NCBI GenBank assembly: GCA_038087015.1 | Contig: JASBNA010000003.1 | Location: forward strand, 1,736,001 to 1,800,000 | Direction of reading: 5' to 3' | Length of the DNA: 64,000 nt | Source of the DNA: Cerrena zonata | Taxonomy: Eukaryota > Basidiomycota > Agaricomycetes > Polyporales > Cerrenaceae | Shown here: piece by piece, positions 1 to 13,158 of the stretch | Layout: the number at the start of each line of letters is the position of its first letter | Numbering within the stretch: position 1 is the first letter of the stretch | Translations under genes and position numbers: made by a program | Notes under the pieces: model-generated | The model's database searches: none | What the model was told of the DNA's origin: nothing | The model's input: the letters and a program-made list of their open reading frames with translations, nothing else

Positions 1-2631
1 GGCGTTGTGAGTGGCTATGGTTGTCTGTCTTAGGACGGGTACCTTGTCAGGAACCAGGAAGAGTCCAGACAACATTGTTGGGTGTATCACGCAGGTACGC
101 GAGTTAGAAAAGCTCAACATCAGCTTTAAGCTTTATTTCAATGATCAATGGTTATAGTGGGGACTGGTATATCGATATTGATACAAGTAGACACGATATC
201 GACGAAAACAGGAAGAATAAACCTATCAGGAGTGAGACGAGCTGGATTTTTTTGGCACGCTTGGGGGTTGTCAGAAGGGGGTACCAATGAAAAAATGACC
301 CGAGTAGTTTTGAGATGTAACTTACACACACCCCGTTGATGATGCTCGCCAGGTGATTGTTGTGGTTTGACGTAAATTATCGAGTTTGATATTCAGTATT
401 TTCAAGGGTGGTCTCTTCCTCGGCTTTAATGTGTTTCTCGGTGTTTCCAAATCCGCTCTTTTGGTGGTAAAGCACCGTCGGAACTAAAGGTGTTCTTCAA
501 GAGACCCCGACCAGCGGGGGAACAAGAAAAACGAGGATGCGAGTAGGAATTCTTCTTTGGCGAAAGTTTTCACATCGTTCCGCGGAGGTGTTTGCTATCG
601 TCTGGAAATATGGCCTGGAGTTTTTGGTCATCCAAGTGGAGCCGGGCGGGTTAAGACCGTAGAATAGAAGATACGGAATCCTTATTCAAAGGACTTCATC
701 CTAGCAACCATTTTCAACTGGGTGTTTAGAGAGGACTTCGTAGACACCGCCTTCCTCTCGAACCAATAAAAGGTAATTTACTGTAAAGTCAGAAGGAATT
801 TCAAATCAGGAGCATGCGGTGCAAGAACTCTTGAATGAGGTAATCACACAAAGGGGTGCCCTTGCTGGACGTATGGATTGTACCCTATAAAGGCGCTGCG
901 TTAGATAAAAGGATTTCCGAAATACGAAGAGAAACCTCAGAAGTTACTGCCATATGACATCCCTTCCTGGTGTTGACACGAGGTGTGGAGCACTCAGACA
1001 ATTATCATCTGCTGTAGAAAGTACTCAGTAGTAAACGCATCCCTCTGGTGTGTATGCTTTCCGTGAGGAGCCGTTTGCTTCAGTACCCAGTTGGAAACTG
1101 CTTGAGCGCTTCCAAACTAACTACCATTGAAGGCGCTTGGAGCTGTTGTACGCCGTCAGTGTCCCTTGTGTGGTCAACCTAATACAACCTGCGATGCGAC
1201 AATGTAATTGTAATTGGCCTTGACAAAGAAAGGAGGTTACCGCATTTGACACATCCCGTCCTAAATTAGGTGTACACCTACCTCCACTTCGCACCATTGA
1301 GTTTAGTTCAAACCTTGACTACACCAGAATCCTTCCTCGGTCACGAATGTGTTCTGAGCTGTCAAGAGGGGCCTTCTCGAGCTGCTGAATCGCGTAAAGG
1401 TCGTGGTAGCTAGTCAAGGAACCAGGGAAACGTCGGCGTATCCCGCCGTACAAAGAGCATGATTTTCACGATTATCCGGCTTTACGGAGCCTGGAACCGC
1501 GATTCTGATGTGAGAACACCACTACGCTCTCGTATACTCCCACCTATTCATCTCGTATGCAGTTCCTATGACGGAATGCTCTTCTCGGTTCTCAGGTTTC
1601 TCGTACAACGCTCTCCGATTCGGGAGGGGGGACATCCATGTTATTATTTGCAACAATGTGGATTATTATTGGTATTTCGAGCTCCTTTGGGACTAGTGTG
1701 ATACCAGGTGTTGACGAAGAACGAGGAGCATGCGCGAATTTTTGCTATTGTCTGTGTCAAGCTGACAGGTTGTTGATAGAAGAACCGCCCAATCATGTTA
1801 CGGCGTGGTTCGTATGATAGTCGCATTATCTACTGCGGGAAGATACTCCCCGGAGTGTTTATATGTTTGGTCAAAATCAATTGCAACAGTACGTGTGTCG
1901 CACATGACGAACGTTGCATCTCACGCTCGGTTGAAAGCAATGCAAGTGAGATGTGAGCTTTCTCTTCGGCGTGCTATGTCCTTTGAAAGCCGGTGGCGTA
2001 GCACGCAAGAGTGACATTCATGACGGTGGTTCTGGTAGAGAGAATTGACCATTTCTGTACCCTTTCCCGCCGGATTTTGGGAGGTGACAATGGTTACGGA
2101 AGCGTGGTGGAAGGAAATAGGAGAGGGAAACGTGGGGGGATCTTGATGGGCACCGATCCGAAGTGTACCTTTGATCTTTCCATAAGATGATGAACAAGCC
2201 TAAACCCGTTTTGGCAGACTTGGGTGGGAGCCAGTGGGTGCAGGGAAAATGGTGGGGAAACGCCTGATAAAGTCCGAAATGAAGAACGTCATGTCTGCGA
2301 GCGCATTGTGCTGCACAATTGTGGTCGGTTGCCAGTAGGAATATGAGAGGATGATGAGCATGCGGGCTGATGTGTGTTGCGGAGGTGCTGTCGGCTAGCG
2401 TCGATTGTGGGCGGCTCTGCCAATGTTCTGTTGCTGGCTCTTGTCCACCAGTTCGCATCCCGACATGTTTTTCCTTTTTTTCCACTCCTAGATCAATATA
2501 CCCTATACTGTCCGCTTATTCTTTGCGGTAATCTATCGTGCTCTTGCTTCTTGCCCTCACGCGCTGGCCGTCCTCTCTAACAGAGGCAGCGTCCCTGCTG
2601 TCACTACCCTTAGACCCTCACATTCCTTAGT
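1..2631. other. 2.6 kb without a supportable gene
   Basis: No reading frame here gives a recognisable protein, and the open frames are short and overlap on both strands. The last few hundred bases are presumably the promoter and 5' leader of the LIM-domain gene that starts at 2632. I saw no inverted repeats, tRNA or tandem repeats. It could hold a decayed mobile element or a gene continuing from outside the window, but nothing visible supports either. Confidence 0.5.
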
Positions 2632-5439
2632 ATGGCCCAACTACTAGCCCCCAAAGCACAGGGTCCCGGACGTATCTCGCAGATCCTACCAACAGTCAAG
2701 TGTTCGAGCTGCAACCAACCTGTTCCAATCTCAGAACTCGGCGACCATGTCTGCGCTCCGCCTCCTTCCCCTACTCTCAAACCGCCGATGTCTCCTCGGT
2801 CTGCTACGTTTCTAGCGCAGAAATATCAGAACGTGGTTAAACGTTCTCAGACGCCGCCGTTACAGTCTCCATCCTCCCCAGCTCCGCCGCGTCAACCGAG
2901 TCCATTACGCCAACCACCAACGAACAATCCGAGAGTGCAGACATTCGCTCAACGGTCGAGTCAATCATCCATATCTTCGTCTTACAGTGCTTCGCCACGT
3001 TCCGTACGTTCACCTACTCTCAGTCCGAGAGATGATTCGTTTGATGGAGGGAAAATCGCGTTCCCCACACAGTTGGGACCTGAATCACCACGGATAACGC
3101 CCTTGTCGATTCGCCAAGCTCAGTCCATACGTTCAGGATCATCTATCTCAAGTCGTACTTCTTCGTCGTCTTCACAACTCCAGTCCCCTCCTTTGTCCCG
3201 GTCTCCGCTTGAGCAAGCAATGTCAAGAGCACCCAATCAAACTATACCTCCTAATAATTACCCCGGAGCAAGAGCCCGGGCCCCTTCCAATGCAAGCGTT
3301 CGTTCTGCTGTCCCAACAATTCGACAGCCCACCCAGTCCAGTCCGGCACCTTATGACCCTCCTCCGCGTACTAGCCAGATAACAGGACTATCACCGATAT
3401 CTCCACGTCCTCGAGCTGCTACCAACGCAGGTTCTCCGTCTGCTTTTCAAACCGGTCCAGATGTCATCTATTCTACTACACCTAATCGGCCTGGTGCGGA
3501 TATCCCTCTACGAATGCAACCATCCCCCGCCCCCTCTATGGCCCCTTCTATGAATGGCTACTCCTCTGGAGTCCCCCAGGCACAGGAGGATATTGATACA
3601 AAGATTGGCGGAGAAGCCGGTATGGCCGGTGTTGGTCGACGAGGATTTGCTGCAGCAGCTAGAGCCGCGTTATTTGCGAGTAATTTTGGACCCCCGGGAC
3701 GTGAAGACCCATTCATGGTTGTTGCCAACATGGATGCTATCCAAGGTATGGATGGACGCCGTGCAAATGCCCCTACTTTCCTTGACATTTCTTCTGTGAC
3801 TAATTATGGTATGTATTCATTCCATCCATCCTTTAAGCAACATCTTTTGATCCAATTTGAATTACAGCCAACACTCCCCCCTTATCACCTAATTCTGCGT
3901 CGTCACATTCCCCGCATTCTCCGCTTTCAGTAACTTTACCGTCTCCGAGCAAAGAATCCGGGCGTGGGAGCACGACACCAACTCTCCCAACCATTGCTTC
4001 GCGTACACCTTCTCCGGGGCTGGGGAGACGATCAATTGGTGAGAGGGTAGTGCCTCCGGCGCCAGAACAGCCAAAAGATCGCCCAACAACACCATCAACC
4101 CCTGTTCGACTTCCATTTTTCGAAAAGTTCAAGAACATGCACGCTCCTGTTGACGTGACACCTGCGGCACCTATCGAAGACGATGCTTCTCCCTTGTCAC
4201 CCGGTTCTGAATCTAGTTATGGTGGACTTGCCTATGCTGATTCCGATGAAGAAGATGAAGAAGTAATCGACAAACCACCAGCTTCTGCGCCTGCAGCTTC
4301 TAGCTTGCGTCTATCTTCAAGTACCATTCTAGGCTCTGCACCTCCCCCACCACCCAAAACAGCGGAAGGGACTAGTAAAGTGCGATTCCCATCTATTTCC
4401 TCAAGGTCTAGTCGCAGCGATTACGACACTGTATCTCCACAACTTCCGAAACGAAGTCTCTCCGCTTCCACCGGGATGTCGTCGTATTCCGTTCGCTCAG
4501 CTGCTAAATCCACAAGTGCCCTTGACCGCACCATGGAAACGCTCTTCGAGGAAGACGCTACCGCTCAAACCGCGGCATCTACGTCGAGTCCTGCCGTGCT
4601 TGGACTGGGCGAGAACCCACGAGATAGTAAACCACCGAAGTTGCCTACTCGATCACATACTAGTCCCATCCTAGGTGCAGGGAGACCGGATTCCAGGCAT
4701 GGAATGGGGAAGAGGAGACCTAAAATTAGAGTTTGCGCTAAATGCGATAAACATATTGACGACGGAAGATGGATCCAGATGGATGGCGGAACGGTACTCT
4801 GTGATAAGTGTTGGAAGAATATGTACCTTCCGAAGGTCAGTCTGTCAATTTGACATAAGGTTGTGTTAGATTCTGACCTTGTCAATTGTTTTATAGTGCC
4901 GCCGGTGCAATAAACCGATCGAGAAGGCCGCTGTATCATCGTCTGATGGTCAGCTGAAGGGCAAGTATCATCGGGAATGCTTCAGCTGCTTCACATGTCA
5001 GAAACCGTTCCCTGACAAGTCGTTCTATGTCTTCGATGGAAAACCATTCTGCGCCTTCCATTATCACGAAGCCAATGATTCGCTCTGTGCCGCAACCACC
5101 TGCGGCCAGCCTATCGAAGGATCTTGTGCTATCTCGCATTCTGGCGACAAGTACCACCCTGAACATTTCACATGTGAATGGAGAGGGTGTAAGGAACGAC
5201 TTGCCGATTATTGGGAAGTCGAGGGGAGGATGCTTTGTGAGAAGCACGCGCAGACGGCTATGCGTGAAGGGGAGTTTGAGGATAAAGATCCTTTGGATGG
5301 GCTTGATCCTATCTCGGTTGGTGATGAAAAGAGGGATAGTGGGGCTGCGAGGGCGACGAAGCGAACGACGAGGTTCATTGACCTTGCGAGTTTCAACGCA
5401 CCTAGTGGAGGAGGGAGTGATAGTGCGTCGAGATTTTGA
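2632..5439 (+). CDS. LIM-domain protein, paxillin/Pxl1-like
   Basis: Three exons (2632-3808, 3868-4835, 4897-5439) give about 895 residues. The frame is continuous across both introns (59 and 61 nt). The N-terminus has a small CxxC...HxC motif (CSSCNQPV, then GDHVC), followed by roughly 600 residues of Ser/Pro-rich, low-complexity sequence. The C-terminal 220 residues hold LIM zinc fingers: a partial CAKC...CDKC unit, then full units starting CRRCNKP and CGQP, with the expected HxxC, CxxC and CxxH/D spacing. LIM proteins of this layout act as scaffolds at the cell cortex and in actin/Rho signalling in fungi. No RhoGAP domain follows, so a Pxl1-like adaptor fits better than a Rga-type GAP. The start is the first ATG in the frame. 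LIM domain certain; orthology to Pxl1 inferred. Confidence 0.88.
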
Positions 5440-6327
5440 TGTGTTCCCTCACGTTTAACGTCTTTTCCATGAATGACGAACGTACGGGCACGAATCCTCA
5501 TGCAACCCATTCATTCCTCCCCTTCCACCCAAACCGACACCAATCCCGACCCAGCCCATCCCCCAACCCTGTGTCAGTAAAATGTTTCGTGGACAGTGGA
5601 CATATTTCGATTTCTTTCTGTCGTGGACGGAATCTCTCAAAATTATGATGCTTCATACCTACATTTCTTTCTCTTTTCCATTTGTATTTCTATCTTCTCA
5701 GCACAATTACTTTCGGACATCATGATCGACTCCCCGCCCACGATACCCCTACACTCACTTCGGTTCTATATCACCGCCCCACATGCACTCAACCATCTCT
5801 TACTTCCCAAATCTACATTAGTTCCTTCCCGTTATCCGGAACCCCTCCCTCTTGTCCACACTACACGCCGGTCTCTTCTTTCTCCTTATACCCCCGTATT
5901 ATAGTTCGACTTTGTTTAGTGTACATCTTATGTGTGAGTTTCGCTTTGGGATTTGGCAGTGGACCTTCTTTACATCCTCTTCCTCTGTTACCTTTTCTCC
6001 TCTCTCTGTTCATTAACACTTCACACACACCCACTCTCGTTGTATAATCTTCTCCCCTCCACACACCACACACCAACACATACATATCTTTTTGGCCATT
6101 TCGAATTTCTACTTATTCACAAATGCCCATTAGGACCTTGAGTCTCTAGTTTAGGTTTAAACTTTTAGAGTCAATTACAATAAAACAGTTTAGAAATTGT
6201 ATTACCTCCAGATGGAGTATCAGTTATGATTATCTTGCGCGATGGTGAGGGTTTCAAATGACATGTTATGGTCGTACAGTACATCTATTATACACGGAAG
6301 TCCAAGAACGGCTATTACCTATTGCAG
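5440..6327. other. Pyrimidine-rich 3' flank, no gene
   Basis: The stretch from about 5500 to 6080 is strongly C/T-rich on the plus strand, with almost no coding-like composition. It fits a 3' untranslated region of the LIM gene followed by the gap before the convergent PPAT gene. ORFs here are rich in Ser, Pro, Leu and His in every frame, an effect of the base bias. Confidence 0.5.
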
Positions 6328-7587
6328 TCAGGTCATAGTTTCTGAAGACGGCTGGGATTGCTGTGATTGTCCTTGTTGTACGATCCATTCCCGGATGAAA
6401 GTACTACTCATCTTGGCTTTCTTCAAAGTGTCTGCGTCTCCGTCCAGATTGGCTTCGGTGGAAGATATGACATCAATGACGAAGGTCTTGAGCAGTGGTA
6501 ACGACTTTTCTCGTCTATGCTTCTCAACTGGGTGATACATCGTTGGGTTAGATCTCGGAGACACTGTGTGTATACACATATGCGTACGTACTCATCTTTC
6601 CACCAGATAACGTTTCTCGACTGACGACCAGAGCTTGGATATTAGGATCCCATCCCGTAGGTCCATAAACATCCGTGATGGGGACAATATCGTACTTGAC
6701 CGAAGGTTTGAACAATTTGAGAAAATTGAACGTCCGTTCAGTTCGTACAGCAAGAGGTTCCAGGATGTGTTTGTTAGCTTTGTTTCGCAGTAATACATCA
6801 TCTGGATGCATATTATGCAGTGATGAAAGGTTAGGATTAGAGAAACTGAAGACCCACCAGTCATCCCGACGATAAGTTTCTCGCTTGTTATCCAAGCGGC
6901 CATACTCAGGAGGATTTTGTGGCCTGCGTGAAGATGGTCAAACGTTCCTCCGAGTGCTGTCACTGGGAATTCAGACGGGACTGGTTCGCTTGGATGTAGA
7001 GTCAAGGGATTAGGCGTGGGGAGTTTGGTGGGTTGGACAGCATCTGGTTGTAGCCAGACAACATCTATGCCGAGGAAATGTTGGGCAAGAGAAGAAGGGT
7101 AGGAGAGCATGCAAATTGTGCGGTGCGCTTACTGGGTGTATGCGGTATTCGGTTAGGGGTGTCATAAGGTAGTTATTATAAGGGTACACGCACCTTCGTA
7201 TACTCTTTGGACACTTTCCTTTGCGATACCTGGAACTTCAGAATTCGATCCGTGAAGTAGGACGTCCACATCCATGAGTATCCTGCCCATCTCTTGAGCG
7301 ACCCTCGTGGCTTGAACATAAACATAAGTCAAAAGTCTCTGAACTTCATCCCATCGGCTAGTCCTAGAAACACCATATTGTAATTCAGATCCACCACTTT
7401 CAAAGTCGGCTGGCGGTGACGGATTGAAAAGTGGGGAGACAAGGATGATTCGAAGTTGTCGAACAGTACTTCGGGTGGCTAAGGTAATAGAAGAGGCAAG
7501 GTGGTAAGGTGGATAGTCTATGCTATCGAGCGTGCTTATAAGCACTGCTGAGTCAACGGTTATAATGGAGTCTGGTGTTGGAGACAT
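6328..7587 (-). CDS. CAB4: Pantetheine-phosphate adenylyltransferase (PPAT)
   Basis: Four exons on the minus strand (7587-7194, 7127-6858, 6801-6592, 6527-6328). The enzyme makes dephospho-CoA from 4'-phosphopantetheine and ATP, the fourth step of coenzyme A synthesis. The nucleotidyltransferase signature is clear: TALGGTFDHLHAGHK holds the T/HxGH motif, followed by a VGMTDDVLLRNK segment created exactly by splicing exon 2 to exon 3, and then VSRETLSGG before the C-terminal helix. About 130 residues precede the catalytic domain, as in fungal Cab4. There is no dephospho-CoA kinase domain, so it is monofunctional, unlike animal COASY. The exon 2 acceptor is a TAAG rather than the nearby CAG, because only that keeps the frame. 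Confidence 0.88.
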
Positions 7588-8124
7588 GGTTCAGGAAGAA
7601 CAATGTTGAGGTTGAGTTCATTATCATGTTCGGGTACTTCGAGTCTCTGAGTAGCGACCGGGCATGAATGGCACGGTTCAAATTGCGCAATCGCTTTTCA
7701 CAGGCATCAAGAAGTATTTGTTCTATGCAGAACTCCGAGTTTCAAATAACTCGAGGATCGTCGTAAGAGGAGCGTGGTTATATGAACTTATATCTCATAC
7801 CCCAGGGCCTATACAATCCATCTCATCGGGGAGCTGAACGATATGTACTAACAGTGCGGTGTTTAGGTCGAAACTCATTTTGTGAGTCAAGGCGAGAATG
7901 GTCGACTGAAGAAACCTGCTTTTGGGGTGGTGGCTTAGTCTGGCTTAGTAGAGCTCTAGCGATCGCGTCAAAGCTTTCGGGATGTTCATACGTTCCTGAA
8001 AGACATCCTCTAGCTGCTGAACTGTTACCTCTTTGATTGCGACCTCGGCTTGCCTCCTTCCTTCCTCCGCGAGACTAGTGTACTATTTCTTCAGACTGTG
8101 AAGTTAGCCTGACCTACCATCATC
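7588..8124. other. Intergenic, divergent promoter region
   Basis: This gap separates the PPAT gene (minus) from the NTPase gene (plus), so it should hold both promoters. One ORF (7782-8036, +) has no recognisable features. Nothing else was seen. Confidence 0.45.
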
Positions 8125-9919
8125 ATGACGGCCTATACACCAGAGGAGGCTTTACACATTTTCGAATCCTTGATTGGACCACCCCAGATAGGCTGGGAAG
8201 TACTTCCATCAGACAATCCTCTTGTAAACGCGTGCACTACCTATTGGGGACGACCTGTGGAAGAGGACGCGAGATCTTGGCAGCAGAAGGAGCTCGTAGC
8301 TTCTTGTTTCGCTGGTGCAGATCCAACGAAGGACGACGACTTTTGCGACGGATGTTATGTGATGCCCTTCCCTCCTATCGATCTTACGTGCGAAATGACC
8401 CAGTACTGGATTCGCGCCGAATACGTCAACATATGCAACCACTTAGACGCATCCTACTTGACAAACGCTGCACACAAATCGGTTGTCTTGACTGGTCAGC
8501 CCGGTATAGGTACTTGTCCGATCCGTCGTGTAACACTCTCTGTACTAATTTTTTGCCCAGGAAAGACGATGTCTATTCATTACATGCTGCGTCGTCGTTT
8601 AGGCCAAAAACAGCCCACTGTAGTGATGATGGCAGAGAAATATTCTTATCTATTTTGTGAGGCTGGAGTTGCAAAAATCCTTCCTAACTACACATCGGTT
8701 CCGAACGGTAGTGAACACTGTTGGCTCATAGTGGACTCTTTTGCTGCTGAGACTACCTTCCCAACGAGGCTCCTAGATTGGCCTAGTCTTATTGTATTTG
8801 TCTCTCCTCCAACCCCCACCCGCTGGGCGCGTTTGAAATCTCGAGGTGCCGGCGGGCCTCCCGCCATGGTTTATATGAATTCCTGGTCGCGTCGTGAAAT
8901 TGGACAAGGGTAAGTCTTGTACTCAGCTTAGTTTCTATTGTCCAACCCCTGATGTGGTCTCCAGCGCATGCTTAAATCCAATCTCTGATGAGTTGAACTC
9001 CGACCTTCTTGACGCGCGATACAAAGACTATGGTCCCATTCCTCGCATTTGTTTTTTCGATGAGATGGATTTCGGTTGGCATGTTCATGCAATCCTCGTA
9101 GCTCTGGATTCATTGGAGACATGCTATCGCTCGCTACTTACCCCCACAACAATTGATACTCAAGCCAGCGATGTCTCTTATCGTATCGCCCTCATTCACC
9201 GAACTGTTAGCGTTGACAGGTGTAGACCAACGAGAGGCCTGTCTTCGCCTCCTGTCTTAGCCATCGCACCACTGACAGCGTACATCAGCAGGAAGATGGT
9301 GTTGAGATTGATCGAGTTTGAGCAAAAGGAACTGACTGAACTGTATCAACAACTTCAATGTGTACCGTCCGCACGATTGATGCTTGGCCCTCCCTTCGAA
9401 GCCTATATGCACCAGAAGTTTCTGAGAGGTTGTTCTGTCAAGATCAGGTCGATGGTTCGACTCCCAGACAAACCCAATACAGTCCCGAAACCTCAGTGGC
9501 ATACCTCACACCTTGCCCTCGCAAGTGCCCCATTAGAACTCTGCCGCAAACAGTCACATTCTTACGAGTTCGACATGCCACATTCTCCCTTTCAGGTTTA
9601 CTCGCCCGATGAGAGCTTTATTGTATTGCCTGGCCAGTACTATATTCCGAGCAGCTCAGCGGAAATTGGTTTGCATTCGTTTATGCTGCAAGAAGACAGG
9701 AACGGGAAGTTTACATTGTACATCTTCCAATTCACTGTCACTGAAAGCTACGATATGAATGTCCGGCTTCCCGCCCTCCTCGAACACTGTCAAGGCATCC
9801 CACGCGAGCGAAACAATTGGCGTTTTGTGCTTGTGGCCGACGACTCATCATTACGCACCTGCCGTTACCGCGAAGAATTGGAGGATATTCCCATGTATTG
9901 TACTTTCTTCGAAATGTAG
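8125..9919 (+). CDS. Crinkler/RHS-type P-loop NTPase with nuclease-like C-terminus
   Basis: Three exons (8125-8509, 8561-8909, 8965-9919) give 562 residues. The first intron falls inside the Walker A motif: splicing joins GQPGIG to KT to make GQPGIGKT. A hydrophobic Walker B-like strand (WLIVDSF) and an LIVFVSPP strand follow, then MNSWSRREI and a DYGPIPRICF motif typical of a large basidiomycete family related to Crinkler and trypanosome RHS proteins. Near the C-terminus, FTLYIFQFTVTES and WRFVLVAD look like the core strands of a restriction-endonuclease-like fold. Such proteins are proposed to be DNA-targeting effectors or conflict proteins; no function is demonstrated here. The gene looks intact. 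Family assignment is from memory of motif patterns and needs a profile search. Confidence 0.62.
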
Positions 9920-10786
9920 ACTCGTATAGAAGACCAAATATTGCACTATGACAGCCGTTTGCAAATTGAGACCCCGTGGTTATCGTAAGACGAACGTGGT
10001 TATAATTCAAACTTTATAGAACTCATCTTACTTTGGAGGGGTGAACCAATTAGATTGCTATGCCATAAATGGGATCCTCGGCATGTTGACAACCTCGATG
10101 TTTTATCCAAAAACAAATCGATATAACATGACTCTGTGAGTATATTCTTGCTCGATTTAGAGCAAGCATCTCCCGGTCCAACTAGAGACACCCAAATTGC
10201 CTCAAGCGTCAAATACTGGCGCCAGTTATCTTGGTGAGGTCCAACTTGGCACCCATTTTTCTGACGATATGCAAGGTTGTGCTTGGTATTGTTTATACAC
10301 GCTTGGTGGGCGCTCCTTTGCGTTGAGACCTTATTTGGATCAGCATGCTTATGTAATCGCAACCATACTTACTGGGTGGTAGACAGCAAATGAATCGGGC
10401 AAGCCAAGAGCCACGCAGTGGCATATTGTCGAGTATACCATTCAAATTATAATTTGAGACCGATGCACCCTGGCATGGTTCAAGTTCATGAAGTTGAGAA
10501 CGTCGTCATCGGTGATCCCCTCAAGTCGAAGAGGATGTATGTGATCGATCAAAGCGAGCGTCGGTGCTTCCAGAATTGGTTATGTGACCCCTCCGTGACG
10601 AACGTGTGCACAACGCTCCTTGTCCCCAACGACGTGCTTTCCCTCGTCCCCGACGTTCCCAAAGGGCTTGCTGTCGACGGCGCATCCGTACAGAACAGCG
10701 AAGTATATTTACTAACCATTCTTTGCAGATTATACCACTCACTAACGACTTTCACGACTAATAACGAATAAACTTGGAACTTGAAG
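9920..10786. other. Intergenic, no supportable gene
   Basis: A 117-codon plus-strand frame (10418-10771) and a 120-codon minus-strand frame (10000-10362) are open but have no recognisable domain, no homology within the window and no obvious splice partner. The 3' end probably contains the promoter of the membrane-protein gene starting at 10787. Confidence 0.4.
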
Positions 10787-12696
10787 ATGTATCCTATCCA
10801 AGATCCACATGGCGAACTCGAAACTCCCCCTCCTATATCTAGATTCCACAGACCGTGGTCTCCAGAACCTTTTGAACCTGCGCCATCTAGGTCATTAGAT
10901 CGGTATCCAGAACTTAGGCAGTACGAAGCTCCCCAAACACACCTGGGTTATAATCAGAGAAGAGAGGCTTCGGACGTTTCTGTTGAAGCTCTTGATCTTG
11001 CAGATTATTCTCGGACCCTAAGTCGTAATCCTAACACCCAGGTATATGCCCCGATCCAAGACCTAGAGCCTCACAGCTTTCGTTCTTACGACGACTATCC
11101 CCCCTCTCCACCCCCTCTCCGTCCGTTTGCTCTAAGGAGCCAAGATTCTCTAACTCCGCCTTCCCTCGTATCCGCCTCTGCTGCTAGCTCTCAGTCTCAT
11201 CAGACGTCACTCTCATCGCGCTCATACGCTCCTCGACATCGACCCTTCTCTGTGCCCGCTCCTCGACATTCCTTCCAATCTCATCCACCGCAGTCCTCCA
11301 ACACCCACGAATCTGGTGGAAGACAAGGCGTATATCATGGCTTTCAAGCACCTCAGTCTGAAATTGACATCACTCAATTTCCTTCGTTCACCAGGGCATG
11401 GTATGCAAACAAGGCTTCACCAGAATCTCAGGATCCCTACGATCCGTATACACCTTCAGGCCCCCATTATAAGCTCTCCAACGACGGACATAATAAAGTC
11501 TCACCGTTTGACCCAGCCTATAACTTCTACCCCTCACCACCACCTTCATATCCACACATTCCCTCTCACGGCTCTCGGTCTTCGCGAGATATAGATCTTC
11601 TACCTTGGAGTATGGATCCCGCGGAGAATCAACCGCCTTTGGACCCTGAGATCAAGGAAGAACGGATACGAATGCTAGAGCGTGAGTACGGTGGGAAGGG
11701 AAAAGGCAAGGGTGTGGATATGGATGAGAAAGTTGTTGGGAGTGTGGATAGTAAAGGGGCCATTATCACCGATGGTCCGAAGAAGCGTTTGGCTGTGAGA
11801 TGGATTCAAGTTCTCTTTGCGTTGATAGCTGGGGGTTCGAGTATTTATGCTGGTCTTGTAAGAATCCTCGTTTATATATCTCTAAGAATTGATACTAAAT
11901 CTATTGATATTCTATCCACAGATCATCAAAACATCTTCTACCCCTCCACCCGCAGGAAAACCACCTCTTTATATCCTCTATGTCCTCTCAGTCATCACCT
12001 TTCTTTTTTGCACTTATTTCTTCCTCATTTATCCCTCCTGTTGCGGCCCTCGTAAATCCCCATCATCGAGTAATCTTTACACCCAAGGTCCGAACGGGAT
12101 GATGGTCCTCCCAGTACAGGGAGGACCTAACGGGAAGAAGAAAAAGAAAGGAAAAGGTCCACCGGGAGCTGGTGATGTTCAAGTCAACCTCATAGTCGAT
12201 CCTACGATGTTTGGTGGTGGACGGCATTCACGAGATGAGGAGGAGGATGAAGAGTTCCCATCGGATTCTGAAATGGGAATGCCGGGCTCATACACGTCTT
12301 CGTCGCGCACCGGTGGTGGGAAGCCAAGGAGAGGTAGGCGGAGAAGGGGTGTATTTGAGGGATTGGCGTTGGAAGCGAGTTGGAAGAGAGCGAGAAAGAT
12401 GCTGAAATGGGGCATGTTAGTTGATTTAGTAGGGCTGGTCCTTTGGGGAAGCGAGTTTGTGTTTGTCTTGCTTGGAAAGAGGTGTCCCAGTGGGGCCTTT
12501 GACGGGTGGTAAGTCACTGTTCTTCATTTTCTTGGTATTGCTTTGTGGTGTTGACACAGCCTATGATTATAGGTGCGACGCGTATAACCTATCAACGGCT
12601 TTGGCATGTCTGCTCTGCGTCGCGTTTGCTTTCAGTGTTTTCTTCGATATCAAAGATTTACACAAGAGCAGAGCCTCCCCCAGAACACGGACGTGA
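10787..12696 (+). CDS. Predicted four-helix membrane protein, unknown function
   Basis: Exons 10787-11857, 11922-12508 and 12573-12696 join in frame. The first ~340 residues are a Pro/Ser/Tyr-rich, probably disordered cytoplasmic tail. Four hydrophobic helices follow: one spanning the first intron (RWIQVLFALIAGGSSIYAGL), one beginning LYILYVLSVITFLF, one with VDLVGLVLWGSEFVFVLL, and one at the end (TALACLLCVAFAFSVFF). Between helices 2 and 3 lies a basic, Gly/Lys-rich and acidic loop of about 130 residues. The long disordered tail before a short helical bundle resembles a conserved fungal membrane protein, but I do not recognise the family. The start is the ATG at 10787. Confidence 0.7.
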
Positions 12697-13158
12697 CCCC
12701 TACTAGCTATACATTCTTCCCATCTACCTGACACTTACACTTAACTCTTCTCCCCTCCTGTCACTTCTACTGGATATTTTCTTCTGTGGGTTGCTGGTTA
12801 TACATGGACTTGTTTACCATTTTTTAAACATCTATTTTGACTATTTTCTACTGGATATCTTGTAATGACCTTTTACGAACCTCTGATGACCACTTAGTAC
12901 TTTTTTTGTACTGGCTTATATCCTTATTCTTTAATGACCACTGTATCATTTCTCTGATACGCTCTCCTCCCGTCACTTCAATTCTCAACAACGAAGCAGT
13001 AACGGAAACACAATTACTGTGGTGTCCAAATCTGGAAGCGCCCACGGAACTGTGTCTGATGGAGGTCGGCTTCATCACCCGAGCCCTGCCTCTGCCCTCT
13101 TGGTCAACAACGACCACCACACACTCTCTGAGCACTCCTCCGTGGGCTGCTCACCCCG
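12697..13158. other. Intergenic, 3' and 5' flanks
   Basis: T/C-rich sequence after the stop of the membrane-protein gene, then the short leader of the mS38 gene. No gene is supported. Confidence 0.4.

Noticed and set aside
2018..2485. 155-codon minus-strand ORF upstream of the LIM gene
   Set aside because: No start context, no recognisable motif, and composition unlike the real exons nearby.
10418..10771. 117-codon plus-strand ORF before the membrane-protein gene
   Set aside because: Begins with ATG but shows no domain, no hydrophobic pattern and no splice partner; kept only as an intergenic note.
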